32,575 nt of DNA from Clostridiales bacterium (GTDB taxonomy: Bacteria; Bacillota_A; Clostridia; Christensenellales; Christensenellaceae), in contig QANA01000005.1 in assembly GCA_003149735.1 (NCBI GenBank), positions 1 through 32,575 on the forward strand, read 5' to 3'. Positions 15,288 to 23,868 of this stretch are shown piece by piece; within the stretch, counting starts at the first letter, position 1; each line of letters begins with the position of its first letter. The notes beneath the pieces were generated by a model. The model did no database searches. It was not told where the DNA came from and worked only from the letters and a program-made list of their open reading frames with translations. The translations under genes were made by a program, and so were the position numbers.

Positions 15288-15743
15288 ATGAAATGCATTT
15301 ATTGCGGACATCCGGAGAGTAAAGTAGTGGATTCCCGCTCGCTCAATGACAGCGCTGCCATACGGCGGCGCAGAGAGTGCCTGAGCTGTGGGAGACGTTT
15401 TACAACATATGAGAAAGCGGAACAAAGGCCGGTAATGGTCATTAAAAAAGATGGCAGCCGGGAGGAGTTCGATGTGGAAAAAATTCAACGAGGCATTCGC
15501 AAAGCCTGCGAAAAACGCAATGTTTCTGCGGAGATCATTGAAAGCATGGCGCTTGAGGTGGAGCGCAAGGTGCAGGAATGCGGAGAACAGGAAGTTTCTG
15601 CCCGTGTAATCGGCGATATGGTGATGGATGCACTGAAAGAAGTGGATGAAGTAGCCTATGTGCGGTTTGCATCGGTTTATCGGGAATTTAAGGATGTCAG
15701 TACATTTATGGCGGAAATCGCAAAATTGGTTTCGGAAAAATGA
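15288..15743 (+). CDS. nrdR: Transcriptional repressor NrdR
   Basis: 151 residues. Zinc ribbon with Cys3, Cys6, Cys31 and Cys34 (MKCIYCG and CLSCGRRFTTYE), then an ATP-cone from about residue 45 that senses ATP/dATP. It represses ribonucleotide reductase genes, none of which is in the window. ATG 15288 follows AGAGGA and gives the canonical start; an in-frame ATG-like start at 15234 would add 18 unrelated residues. Its TGA overlaps the ATG of pgeF by four bases (ATGA), so the two are translationally coupled. Confidence 0.96.
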   Translation: MKCIYCGHPESKVVDSRSLNDSAAIRRRRECLSCGRRFTTYEKAEQRPVMVIKKDGSREEFDVEKIQRGIRKACEKRNVSAEIIESMALEVERKVQECGEQEVSARVIGDMVMDALKEVDEVAYVRFASVYREFKDVSTFMAEIAKLVSEK

Positions 15744-16573
15744 CGTATCAACAGTTTTTGGACAATTTGCAATATGGGTTTCGTCAAAGAGAACAAAACG
15801 GGGTGGTTTACTTCTCGGCTCCGGCTCTGGATGCGCTGGGATTTATTCGCCACGGTTTTACTTCACGTATCGGCGGAATCAGCAAGCCGCCTTACGATTC
15901 ATTGAATTTGAGCTTCAAGCGTACACCGGACAGTGAGACGGTAGTGGAAAATTTTCGGATTGCGGCTCAGGCGATTGGCATCGACTTTGAGAAACTGGTC
16001 GCCTGCAACTATTGTCATGGAAATCATGTGGAAATCGTGGGAGAAGCACACCATGGCATGGGCATTACGCGCAAAAATACCTTGCCTTTTTGCGACGGTG
16101 TGATGGTGCTGGATGCACGCACGGCAGCTGTTACTCTGCATGGGGATTGCTGCGCTATCTTTTTTGCGGATCGTTGCGGGCGTGCTGCGGGCGCTTGCCA
16201 TTCCGGATGGAAAGGCACCTATTTGGGCACTGTGCGGACGATTGTGGAGCGGATGCAAAGCATAGGAATCCGAAAGGAAGAGATGCTTTTTGCCATTGGC
16301 CCTTGCATCAGTTGGCCGCATTATGAAGTCAAGGAGGATGTGGCGGGGAAATTCCGCCCACATTACCCGCATGCAGTGAAGGAGCGGGATGGGAAGCTGT
16401 TTCTGGATCTGGAAGGAGTGCTCACTTACCAGTTGTATGAAGAACAGATTCCTCCGGAAAATGTCACTCTTGCGCAGTTATGCACATATTCTGACAGTAA
16501 GATGTTCTATTCTCATCGGCGGGACGGCGAACGGGCCGGAGCCATGGGTTCGTTTATCAGCTTGTGTGAATAA
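15740..16573 (+). CDS. pgeF: PgeF/YfiH multicopper-laccase-fold peptidoglycan editing protein
   Basis: 277 residues. Family motifs: RHGFTSRIGGIS near 37-48, the active-site triad His93, Cys137 and His154 (YCHGN, HGDCC, ACHSGWKGT), GPCISWPHYEV, and RRDGERAGAMGSFI at the end. In E. coli the homologue removes wrongly built UDP-MurNAc-L-Ser; purine nucleoside activity has also been reported for the family. The catalytic segment is slightly unusual: HGDC replaces the common TADC, and HSGWKG replaces HAGWRG, though metal-ligand residues remain. Overlaps nrdR by 4 bases. Confidence 0.9.
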   Translation: MTYQQFLDNLQYGFRQREQNGVVYFSAPALDALGFIRHGFTSRIGGISKPPYDSLNLSFKRTPDSETVVENFRIAAQAIGIDFEKLVACNYCHGNHVEIVGEAHHGMGITRKNTLPFCDGVMVLDARTAAVTLHGDCCAIFFADRCGRAAGACHSGWKGTYLGTVRTIVERMQSIGIRKEEMLFAIGPCISWPHYEVKEDVAGKFRPHYPHAVKERDGKLFLDLEGVLTYQLYEEQIPPENVTLAQLCTYSDSKMFYSHRRDGERAGAMGSFISLCE

Positions 16574-16583
16574 AAATAAGCAG

Positions 16584-16603
16584 GCAGCCCTGGCGGCTGC
16601 TTT
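16584..16603 (+). terminator. Short hairpin between pgeF and the cysteine desulfurase gene
   Basis: GCAGCC (16584-16589) pairs with GGCTGC (16595-16600), followed by TTTTGC. A weak terminator or attenuator; the next ribosome site is only 14 bases further on, so some read-through is expected. Confidence 0.5.
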
Positions 16604-16626
16604 TGCTGCATCTATAGGAGAAACTT

Positions 16627-17760
16627 GTGATTTATTTGGATAATGCGGCTACTACATGCCTGCGCCCGGAAGCTCTGGAAAGGATGCTTCCCTATTTACA
16701 GGGAGAATATGGGAATGCTTCCGGCAGTTATGCATTGGCGCGCAACGCGCACAATGCACTGGATACGGCTCGTGAACAGATGCGGAGCGCGCTGCACGCA
16801 GCAAAAACGCGTGAGATATTTTTTACCTCCGGCGGTACGGAGAGTGACAACTGGGCAATTAAAGGGGCGGCTTATGCCTGCAGAGAAAAGGGAAAGCATA
16901 TTATTACCTCGGCCATAGAGCACCATGCGGTGCTGGAAAGCTGTGCCTTTCTGGAAAAAGAGGGGTTTGAAGTTACTTATCTGCGCCCAGATACGGAAGG
17001 CAGGATCACGCTGGAGGCGGTGCAGCAGGCAGTGCGCCCGGATACGGTGTTGATCAGTATCATGTGGGCGAATAATGAAATGGGGACGATTAACCCCATT
17101 GCTGAAATCGGTGCATTTGCACGCCAAAAAGGCATTTACTTCCATACGGATGCGGTGCAGGCAGCCGGGCATCTGCCCATTGATGTGCAGCAAGCCAATG
17201 TAGATTTCCTTTCGATTTCTGCCCATAAGTTTCATGGCCCCAAGGGTATCGGCGTTTTATATGTGCGCGATGGGCTGCGCCTGATGGATTTCATGGATGG
17301 AGGTGCACAGGAGCGGGGCAGACGTGCCGGTACTGAAAATGTAGCTGCGATTGTGGGTATGGGATGTGCGATGGAATTGGCAATGCGGGAGCTGCCGGAA
17401 GAAGCGGAGCGCATTTGTGGGTTGCGAGATCACATGATGCGGCGCATTCTGCAGGAAATCCCGGGAGCACAGATCAACGGCAGCCGAAGCCGGCGTCTGC
17501 CCGGCAATGTCAATGTATCGCTGCCGGGTGTGCGTTCGGAGGTAGTGTTATTTAAAATGGATATGGCGGGCATTGCCTGCTCGGGTGGATCGGCCTGTAC
17601 GGCCGGGGCAATTGGGCACTCGCATGTGTTGACTGCCATGGAGTTGGAGGAAGCGCGCATTGCATCGGCTGTTCGTTTCAGTTTTGGAAGATATACGACG
17701 CTGGAGGATGTGGATGCGGCAGTGGATTGCCTGAAAGAAATTACGGTTTTGAAAAAATAG
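16627..17760 (+). CDS. Cysteine desulfurase (NifS/IscS family)
   Basis: 377 residues. A PLP enzyme that takes sulfur from cysteine for iron-sulfur clusters or tRNA thiolation. Lys201 in ISAHKFHGPKG binds PLP, His100 stacks on it (AIEHHAV), and Cys324 in SGGSACTAG carries the persulfide. The N-terminus MIYLDNAATT is classic; it starts at GTG 16627 with AGGAG upstream. No iscU or thiI partner is next to it, so the sulfur acceptor is unclear. The sequence groups with the IscS/NifS class rather than SufS. Confidence 0.93.
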   Translation: MIYLDNAATTCLRPEALERMLPYLQGEYGNASGSYALARNAHNALDTAREQMRSALHAAKTREIFFTSGGTESDNWAIKGAAYACREKGKHIITSAIEHHAVLESCAFLEKEGFEVTYLRPDTEGRITLEAVQQAVRPDTVLISIMWANNEMGTINPIAEIGAFARQKGIYFHTDAVQAAGHLPIDVQQANVDFLSISAHKFHGPKGIGVLYVRDGLRLMDFMDGGAQERGRRAGTENVAAIVGMGCAMELAMRELPEEAERICGLRDHMMRRILQEIPGAQINGSRSRRLPGNVNVSLPGVRSEVVLFKMDMAGIACSGGSACTAGAIGHSHVLTAMELEEARIASAVRFSFGRYTTLEDVDAAVDCLKEITVLKK

Positions 17761-17827
17761 CATAAAACCGCTCAAGTTGCACAAAGTATAAGCAAACTAC
17801 TTCAAATAGAGAGGAGATTGCGTAAAA

Positions 17828-17968
17828 ATGAAGTGTGCAGCTGCATTTATCGGCGGTCTGGTAGGCGCGGCGGCAGGAATTGCCCTGATGCCTTATGTAA
17901 AGCCGTATATGAGAAAACAGGCAAAGATGCTCAAGCGTACGATGCATGGTATGGCTTGTAAACTCTGA
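17828..17968 (+). CDS. Small YtxH-like membrane protein, 46 residues
   Basis: Starts at ATG 17828 after GAGAGGAG with about 9-base spacing and ends at TGA 17966-17968. Its N-terminus (MKCAAAFIGGLVGAAAGIAL) is a glycine- and alanine-rich membrane helix, followed by a basic tail rich in Lys and Arg. This resembles the membrane part of YtxH-type proteins without their long coiled tail. A perfect UUCG terminator directly after the gene supports it as real. Function unknown. Confidence 0.75.
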   Translation: MKCAAAFIGGLVGAAAGIALMPYVKPYMRKQAKMLKRTMHGMACKL

Positions 17969-17975
17969 TGAATCC

Positions 17976-17999
17976 AAGAGCTGCTTCGGCAGCTCTTTC
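17976..17999 (+). terminator. Rho-independent terminator after the small protein gene
   Basis: AAGAGCTGC (17976-17984), TTCG loop, GCAGCTCTT (17989-17997), then TTTCT. It closes the cysteine desulfurase-small protein unit. Confidence 0.85.
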
Positions 18000-18067
18000 T
18001 CAACTACAATGATTTTGAAAAAATCAGGAAAAGGGTGTACAAACTGCGAAAATATGGAAAAGCTTGG

Positions 18068-18096
18068 TTGAAATTCCAGGGGGAGTAGTGTATAAT
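18068..18096 (+). promoter_or_regulatory. Strong sigma-A-type promoter of ireB-ruvX-yrzB
   Basis: TTGAAA (18068-18073), a 17-base spacer and a perfect TATAAT (18091-18096), 45 bases before ireB. Confidence 0.8.
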
Positions 18097-18140
18097 TTGA
18101 TGCATACAGATGAGAAAGACTGCAGGAAAGGAGCAGACGG

Positions 18141-18413
18141 ATGAAAAAGATCGGAGGGCAGACAACTCGCTTTACCCGTACCAGAGACCTTGAAAATCCG
18201 GTAAGGGGGATTTTGCGGCTGGTCTGTGATGCAATGCGCGAGAAAGGGTATAATCCGGTAGATCAGATCGTCGGATATTTGGCCAGTGGAGATCCCATTT
18301 ATATTACGAGCCATAACGGCGCCAGAAATTTGCTCACTCGCCTGGATAGAGATGAGATTCTCGAAGAAATTACGAATTTTTATATTGAAAGCCTGACAGG
18401 GGAAGAGGAATAA
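18141..18413 (+). CDS. ireB: IreB-family regulatory phosphoprotein (UPF0297, YrzL)
   Basis: 90 residues. The N-terminus QTTRFTRTRD is the conserved Thr-rich stretch; in Enterococcus faecalis IreB is phosphorylated on N-terminal threonines by the PASTA kinase IreK and affects cephalosporin resistance. The core VRGILRLVCDAMREKGYNPV and GYLASGDPIYITSHNGARNL is highly conserved. Ribosome site AAAGGAG. It stands 4 bases before ruvX, the usual operon. Confidence 0.94.
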   Translation: MKKIGGQTTRFTRTRDLENPVRGILRLVCDAMREKGYNPVDQIVGYLASGDPIYITSHNGARNLLTRLDRDEILEEITNFYIESLTGEEE

Positions 18414-18417
18414 GGAT

Positions 18418-18858
18418 TTGGCGGAAAAACGTTTGATGGGCCTGGACATGGGAGATAAACGAATCGGCATTGCGGTGTCGGATTTGTTGATGCTGACGGC
18501 ACAGGGCGTGGAATCCTATACACGCACTGAAAGTGAAAAAAAAGATATTGCACATCTGTGTGAACTGTGTGTACAATATAACGTCGGCAAAATTGTGTGT
18601 GGATTGCCCAAAAATATGAATGGTACCCTGGGGCCGATGGCAGAGAAGGTGCAGGCTTTTGCGGAAAAATTGAAAAAAGCGTCGGGGTTGGAAATTGAAT
18701 TTGAGGATGAGCGGCTGACCACCGTTTATGCGGAGCGAATGCTGCTGCAGGCGGATATGAGCCGCCAGAAGCGCCGTAAAGTAATTGATAAAATGGCTGC
18801 GGTGGCTATTCTGCAAAGCTATATGGACAGAACCGGCAGCTTTCAAATGATGAGGTAA
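18418..18858 (+). CDS. ruvX: RuvX/YqgF-family nuclease (putative pre-16S rRNA nuclease)
   Basis: 146 residues with an RNase H-like fold. Motifs: GLDMGDKRIGIAVSD with the catalytic Asp, IVCGLPKNMNGTLGP, DERLTTVYAE, and KVIDKMAAVAILQSYMD, which holds the last catalytic Asp. The start is taken as TTG 18418, 4 bases after the ireB stop with GAGGAA upstream; the first ATG would begin at residue 7 and cut close to the first strand. In E. coli YqgF takes part in 16S rRNA 5' maturation. Confidence 0.92.
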   Translation: MAEKRLMGLDMGDKRIGIAVSDLLMLTAQGVESYTRTESEKKDIAHLCELCVQYNVGKIVCGLPKNMNGTLGPMAEKVQAFAEKLKKASGLEIEFEDERLTTVYAERMLLQADMSRQKRRKVIDKMAAVAILQSYMDRTGSFQMMR

Positions 18859-18863
18859 AGAAT

Positions 18864-19214
18864 ATGAGTGAAGAAAAGAATTTTCCCGAGCAGGAATTGG
18901 AAGAAGAAGGGCTGATCGTTCTGTTGGATGAAAACGACAATGAACTGAATTTTCAGCTGATTATGCCTTTTGAAAACAACGGCAAGGCTTATGTGGCTAT
19001 GGAACCGGTGGGAGAAGTACCCGGGTTTGAGCCGGATGAAGTGCTGATCATGGAAGTGATCGAGGATGAAGAAGGCGACGAAACCTTGCAGCCGGTAGAG
19101 ACAGAAGAAGAACTGGAAGCCGCCTGGGAAGTATTTGAAGCATTGTATAATGAGGATGCCTGTGATGGCGACTGCGAGAATTGCGGTGAGGAAGACTGCG
19201 AAGATCGCGCTTGA
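18864..19214 (+). CDS. DUF1292 family protein (YrzB)
   Basis: 116 residues, very acidic. The DUF1292 core is LIVLLDENDNELNFQLIMPF and the following strands (KAYVAMEPV, DEVLIMEV). It follows ruvX by 5 bases, the usual position of yrzB. After the core comes a tail with four cysteines (ACDGDCENCGEEDC) that is not part of the basic domain and could bind metal. Function of the family is unknown. Confidence 0.88.
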   Translation: MSEEKNFPEQELEEEGLIVLLDENDNELNFQLIMPFENNGKAYVAMEPVGEVPGFEPDEVLIMEVIEDEEGDETLQPVETEEELEAAWEVFEALYNEDACDGDCENCGEEDCEDRA

Positions 19215-19273
19215 TTGCAAGATGAAAAAAGACAGTTTTTGCGACAGAAACGGTAAAAAAATGCCGGAAACTA

Positions 19274-19303
19274 TTGCAAAGACTGTTTTTTTCATGCTAT
19301 AAT
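19274..19303 (+). promoter_or_regulatory. Promoter of rpsB-tsf
   Basis: TTGCAA (19274-19279), an 18-base spacer and a perfect TATAAT (19298-19303) with an extended TG element (TGCTATAAT). Expected strength is high, fitting ribosomal protein genes. Confidence 0.8.
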
Positions 19304-19309
19304 AACTAA

Positions 19310-19395
19310 GATAACGCACTTTTGCTGTGCTCTGTTTTCGTGCCCGCATAGCGCGGTGGGACAGGGAAAAAGGCAGAAGGTGGCATAACGATTTA
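19310..19395 (+). promoter_or_regulatory. rpsB leader, possibly structured
   Basis: About 100 untranslated bases precede rpsB. CTGT (19332-19335) can pair with ACAG (19361-19364), enclosing CCC (19343-19345) with GGG (19358-19360) and a short GC helix. rpsB leaders are autoregulatory in several bacterial groups, but I did not match a named family and the pairing is modest. Confidence 0.3.
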
Positions 19396-19409
19396 AGGAG
19401 GACATTTTA

Positions 19410-20222
<813 letters not shown>

Positions 20223-20252
20223 TTAGAACCGATATTTTTCAGGAGGAAGAAC

Positions 20253-21116
20253 ATGAGTATATCCGCAAAAGACGTAAAAGCACTGCGCGAGAGAACCGGC
20301 TGCGGTATGATGGACTGCAAGAAGGCTTTGACAGAGGCTGGCGGCGATATCGAAAAAGCTGCTGAGATCCTGAGAGAAAAAGGCCTTGCTTCCGCCGTAA
20401 AGAAAGCGGGCAGAATCGCAGCAGAAGGTGTGGTAGCCGCTTATAAAGAGGGCGACATCGCTGTGCTGCTGGAAGTAAACTGCGAGACCGACTTCGTTGC
20501 CAAGACTGAGCAGTTCAAAGGTCTGGTTAATGATATTGCCAAGATCATCGTCAAGGAAGCTCCTGCAGATGTGGAAGCTTTGATGGCAGCTCCCTGCGAG
20601 GCAGGTACTGTAGAAGAGATGATGAAGAATGCAGTCGCAACGATTGGCGAAAATATGAAGATCCGCCGCTTTGTCAGAGTACAGGGTTATTCCGACACCT
20701 ATATTCATTTAGGCGGCAAGATTGGCGTATTGGTGCAGACGGATGTCGAGCCTGATGCCGAAGCGATTCACGATGTGGCGATGCAGATCGCAGCAGCGAA
20801 ACCCACTTATATCAGCAAGGAAGATGTGGATGCCGATGAGATTGCTCACGAAAAAGAGATTTTGCGTGCGCAGGCAATCAATGAAGGCAAGCCGGAAAAG
20901 ATTGTCGATAAGATGGTCGAAGGCCGTATCCAGAAGTATTATAAGGAAGTTTGCCTGCTGGAGCAGCCCTTTGTTAAGGATGATGAGAAGAACGTTGCCA
21001 AGATGATCGGTGGCAGATTCAATGTGCTCTCCTTTGTCCGTTATGAGATGGGTGAAGGTTTGGAAAAGCGCAATGAGAATTTCGCAGAAGAGATTCAGAA
21101 GCAGATGAATGGCTAA
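20253..21116 (+). CDS. tsf: Translation elongation factor Ts
   Basis: 287 residues. Nucleotide exchange factor for EF-Tu. The N-terminal UBA-like domain reads [19 protein letters not shown], and the core has [11 protein letters not shown]. The two EF-Ts dimerisation repeats follow, with [20 protein letters not shown] in the last third. AGGAGG precedes ATG 20253. Paired with rpsB as almost everywhere in bacteria, and closed by a strong terminator. Confidence 0.98.
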   Translation: MSISAKDVKALRERTGCGMMDCKKALTEAGGDIEKAAEILREKGLASAVKKAGRIAAEGVVAAYKEGDIAVLLEVNCETDFVAKTEQFKGLVNDIAKIIVKEAPADVEALMAAPCEAGTVEEMMKNAVATIGENMKIRRFVRVQGYSDTYIHLGGKIGVLVQTDVEPDAEAIHDVAMQIAAAKPTYISKEDVDADEIAHEKEILRAQAINEGKPEKIVDKMVEGRIQKYYKEVCLLEQPFVKDDEKNVAKMIGGRFNVLSFVRYEMGEGLEKRNENFAEEIQKQMNG

Positions 21117-21125
21117 AAAGAATGT

Positions 21126-21161
21126 AAGGCACCTGAGCATGAGGCTCGGGTGCCTTTTTTT
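21126..21161 (+). terminator. Rho-independent terminator after tsf
   Basis: AAGGCACCTGAGC (21126-21138) pairs with GCTCGGGTGCCTT (21144-21156) with one G-U pair, followed by seven T up to 21161. Confidence 0.93.
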
Positions 21162-21395
21162 GTTGGAAATGAACTGATAAAAAAGGGGATGAAGGCTTGT
21201 TTAACTGTTGGGATAAAAAATGCTTTCGTGTGATTCTTCCCAATTTTTTGAATGAGATTTGGGTAAAATAAAAAACAGACTAAAAAGCATATCAGCAAGT
21301 TGCGCGAAAGGTCCCAGAAACGGTTTCTGAATGATTTTGGGAGAATATTGTGACGGGGCCATCAGAAAAAACGGATAGAGAATAGCGGGACAGGC
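21162..21395. other. Non-coding stretch between tsf and pyrH
   Basis: 234 bases, AT-rich, with no supported gene on either strand. It holds only minor inverted repeats, such as CAGAAA (21315-21320) with TTTCTG (21324-21329). A 14-codon frame from about 21188 has no usable ribosome site. Confidence 0.5.
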
Positions 21396-21424
21396 TTGCT
21401 CTGCAGAGCATCCTTTGATATAAT
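21396..21424 (+). promoter_or_regulatory. Sigma-A-type promoter of the pyrH gene cluster
   Basis: TTGCTC (21396-21401), a 17-base spacer and a perfect TATAAT (21419-21424) with TGA before it. It leaves a leader of about 128 bases before pyrH, so pyrH is uncoupled from rpsB-tsf. Confidence 0.75.
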
Positions 21425-21449
21425 GAATCAAATAGAATTGTGCATATTT

Positions 21450-21525
21450 TGCAAGATGGCGCCCGACTCCATTAGCGGGCCTTGCAGGTCGGTCGAGGCA
21501 TGGCGCAGGCGTGCCTTTTCTTTTT
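21450..21525 (+). promoter_or_regulatory. pyrH leader with a hairpin and a terminator-like element
   Basis: First hairpin: TGCAAG (21450-21455) with CTTGCA (21481-21486), and inside it GCCCG (21461-21465) with CGGGC (21476-21480). Second: AGGCAT (21496-21501) with GTGCCT (21511-21516), followed by TTTTCTTTTT, which looks like an intrinsic terminator 33 bases before the start codon. GCGCC in the first stem region could pair with GGCGC (21502-21506) in the loop of the second. This layout suggests attenuation. No PyrR-type consensus was matched. Confidence 0.5.
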
Positions 21526-21558
21526 GCAGATATACATTGCGGCAGGAGGTTATTTCCA

Positions 21559-22254
21559 ATGGCATATAAAAGAGTAGTGCTGAAAATCAGCGGAGAAGCG
21601 CTTTCCAATGGGAAAGAGAATATCGATTTTTCGATTGTGAAAAAAGTGGCAGGGCAGGTCGCAGAATTGGTGCATATGGGTATTGAAGTCTGCGTCATTA
21701 TCGGCGGCGGCAATATCTGGCGCGGACGGCAGGGAAAAGATATGAACCGCGTAACGGCTGACCATATGGGAATGCTGGCAACGGTCATCAATTCATTGGC
21801 TTTTCAGGATATGCTGGAATCGATGGGCATTCCTGCCAGACTGCAGACGGCCATCGAAATGCGCCAGATTGCGGAACCTTTTATCCGCAGAAAAGCGGTG
21901 CGCCATTTGGAAAAGGGCAGAGTGGTAATTTTTGCCTGTGGCACCGGCAACCCCTATTTTACAACAGATATGGCGGCGGCATTGCGCGCTGCCGAAATGG
22001 AAGCCGATTTGATTTTGCTGGCTAAAAATGTGGATGGCATTTACGACAGCGATCCCAAACAGAACTCCCAGGCCAAAAAATACGATCAAATATCCTATAT
22101 CGATTTCGTTTCCCAAGGCCTGCAGGCGATGGATACCACTGCCGTGACACTGTGCATGGAAAACAATATTCCGATTCTGGCTTTTGGGCTCAGCGAGGAA
22201 AATGGCATTATGCGCGCCGTGCAGGGCGAAAAGATCGGTACGCTGATCCATTGA
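21559..22254 (+). CDS. pyrH: UMP kinase
   Basis: 231 residues. Phosphorylates UMP to UDP; an amino acid kinase fold, usually hexameric and controlled by GTP and UTP. Motifs: [40 protein letters not shown], and [20 protein letters not shown]. The frame extends 16 codons upstream to 21511, which is inside the leader hairpin; ATG 21559 with GCAGGAGG before it gives the standard N-terminus MAYKRV. Followed by frr after about 100 bases. Confidence 0.97.
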   Translation: MAYKRVVLKISGEALSNGKENIDFSIVKKVAGQVAELVHMGIEVCVIIGGGNIWRGRQGKDMNRVTADHMGMLATVINSLAFQDMLESMGIPARLQTAIEMRQIAEPFIRRKAVRHLEKGRVVIFACGTGNPYFTTDMAAALRAAEMEADLILLAKNVDGIYDSDPKQNSQAKKYDQISYIDFVSQGLQAMDTTAVTLCMENNIPILAFGLSEENGIMRAVQGEKIGTLIH

Positions 22255-22262
22255 AAGAATGC

Positions 22263-22291
22263 TTGTAAAACGCAGGGTAATCAAGTAAAAT
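22263..22291 (+). promoter_or_regulatory. Candidate internal promoter before frr
   Basis: TTGTAA (22263-22268), a 17-base spacer and TAAAAT (22286-22291) in the pyrH-frr gap. No terminator separates the genes, so this would be a secondary start. Confidence 0.45.
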
Positions 22292-22356
22292 AAGAATACA
22301 GACTTTGAATTGCAGCAGAGAATATAAATAATACGACCTTAAGGAGGTTTTTGACT

Positions 22357-22920
22357 ATGGCAGTAACTCACGAAGCTGTGACAAAAGCAGAAGAAAAGAT
22401 GAAAAAGTCCATTATTGCTTTGGGTAATGAGTTTGCGACGATTCGTGCAGGGCGTGCGAATCCGCAGCTTTTGAATAAGGTGCTCGTCAATTATTACGGG
22501 ACGCCGACACCGTTGCCGCAGGTAGGCAATATTTCCGTGCCAGAGCCCAGAATGCTGACGATCTCCCTGTGGGATACCAGCTTGATGAAGGAAGTGGAAA
22601 AGGCAATTCTGGCTTCGGATTTGGGGCTGAACCCTTCCAACGATGGTAAGGTCGTACGCCTGGTGTTCCCAGAACCTACAGCGGAGCGCCGTCAGGATTT
22701 GGTGAAACAGGCAAGAAAATCGGCAGAAGAAGCAAAGGTTGCAATCCGCAATATCAGAAGAGATGCCATCGAAGCTATTCGCAAAGATAAAAAGGCGAAT
22801 CTGATTACGGAAGACGAAGTAACTTTGTTGGAAAAGAAATGCCAGGATATCACAAACGAATATACCAAACAGGTAGATGCTTTGTTGAAAGAAAAGGAAA
22901 GCGAGATCCTGGAGATCTGA
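22357..22920 (+). CDS. frr: Ribosome recycling factor
   Basis: 187 residues, the usual length. With EF-G it splits the post-termination ribosome. Motifs: FATIRAGRANPQLLNKV in the first domain, YYGTPTPLPQVGNISVPEPR, and the C-terminal helix with RKSAEEAKVAIRNIRRDA. ATG 22357 follows AAGGAGG (22341-22347); a TTG two codons earlier is also in frame but less likely. Its stop overlaps the next start (TGATG). Confidence 0.98.
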   Translation: MAVTHEAVTKAEEKMKKSIIALGNEFATIRAGRANPQLLNKVLVNYYGTPTPLPQVGNISVPEPRMLTISLWDTSLMKEVEKAILASDLGLNPSNDGKVVRLVFPEPTAERRQDLVKQARKSAEEAKVAIRNIRRDAIEAIRKDKKANLITEDEVTLLEKKCQDITNEYTKQVDALLKEKESEILEI

Positions 22921-23141
22921 TGGAACAGATTTGGCTTGGGCGGCCTGCGGATGCGGCCGCCCGTTTTTTGGAGCAGAAGGGCATGCAGGTATGCATGGTT
23001 TCTTATGTGGGCAAGCGGGAAGAACCTGCTGCACAGGATATGCGGGTGATGCGCTGCCGCATAAAGGAAAACGTCGCAGAATTGGTTGTCTGTAAATTTC
23101 AGACGGATATTCTGCAGGAAGAAAGGCAAACAGAATTGTGA
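22920..23141 (+). CDS. Unknown 73-residue protein between frr and uppS
   Basis: Starts at ATG 22920, overlapping the frr stop by one base, with GGAG (22911-22914) five bases before it. Its stop overlaps the GTG of uppS (GTGA), so it is coupled on both sides, which argues it is translated. Soluble and mixed-charge; three cysteines. The pattern is a helix (PADAAARFLEQKGMQVCMVS) and then two probable strands (MRVMRCRIKE, VAELVVCKF). I do not recognise the family. A loose likeness to a PASTA domain is too weak to use. Confidence 0.7.
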   Translation: MEQIWLGRPADAAARFLEQKGMQVCMVSYVGKREEPAAQDMRVMRCRIKENVAELVVCKFQTDILQEERQTEL

Positions 23142-23866
23142 ATCACGAAAAACTGGCACAATATGGATTGGACGCAGAAAAGCTGCCCCGGCATGTAGCT
23201 ATGATTATGGATGGCAACGGGCGGTGGGCAAAAAAACGATTGATGCCGCGTACATATGGCCATAAAAAAGGGGTGGAGCGGGTGAAGGAGATTGTCAAAG
23301 CCAGCTCCCTTTTTGGCATAGAGGCAATCACGTTATACGCATTTTCTACAGAAAACTGGAAGCGCCCTCAAGAAGAAGTGAGTGTGCTCATGTCGTTGTT
23401 GGCGCAGTATCTGAAAAGTGAAGTGGAAGAACTGCATGAAAATGGCGTACGTTTTCGGATGATTGGGGACCGGAGTGGTCTTTCCGCAACTTTGCAGGAT
23501 TTGATTGAGCAGGCGGAGGTGCGGACAAAGGATAATACGGAACTGATTTTAACCGTTGCCATCAATTATGGAGGCAGAGATGAGTTGGATCAGGCGGCAG
23601 TGCGGTTGGCGCAGGATGTGGCTGCAGGAAAATGTCAACCAAGTGCCGAGGAATTCCGCAGGCGGTTGTATACGGTAGGTCTGCCGCCGGTGGATTATCT
23701 GATCCGCACCAGCGGAGAGCTGCGCGTCAGTAATTTTCTATTATATCAGGCAGCATATGCCGAGCTTTATTTCATAGATGTCTACTGGCCGGATTTTGAT
23801 ACGGCACAATATGCCCGGGCGCTGCAGGAGTTTGCCGCGCGCAATCGCAGATATGGAGGAGTATGA
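23138..23866 (+). CDS. uppS: Isoprenyl transferase, undecaprenyl diphosphate synthase
   Basis: 242 residues. Cis-prenyltransferase that makes the C55 lipid carrier for cell wall synthesis. Motifs: HVAMIMDGNGRWAKKR with the catalytic Asp (about residue 25), TLYAFSTENWKRP, INYGGRDEL, and the C-terminal IRTSGELRVSNFLLYQ with YWPDF. Starts at GTG 23138, overlapping the stop of the 73-residue gene. Its substrate IPP comes from the pathway that dxr and ispG, downstream in this cluster, belong to. Confidence 0.97.
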   Translation: MNHEKLAQYGLDAEKLPRHVAMIMDGNGRWAKKRLMPRTYGHKKGVERVKEIVKASSLFGIEAITLYAFSTENWKRPQEEVSVLMSLLAQYLKSEVEELHENGVRFRMIGDRSGLSATLQDLIEQAEVRTKDNTELILTVAINYGGRDELDQAAVRLAQDVAAGKCQPSAEEFRRRLYTVGLPPVDYLIRTSGELRVSNFLLYQAAYAELYFIDVYWPDFDTAQYARALQEFAARNRRYGGV

Positions 23867-23868
23867 AC

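Noticed and set aside
21450..21525. PyrR-binding attenuator before pyrH
   Set aside because: The loop sequences do not match the PyrR consensus; only a general attenuator-like layout is supported.
21201..21791. 196-codon minus-strand frame across the pyrH leader and start
   Set aside because: It is mostly antisense to pyrH, has no known motif and no ribosome site.
22920..23141. PASTA-domain call for the 73-residue protein
   Set aside because: Only a vague helix-strand-strand likeness; key PASTA positions are not evident.
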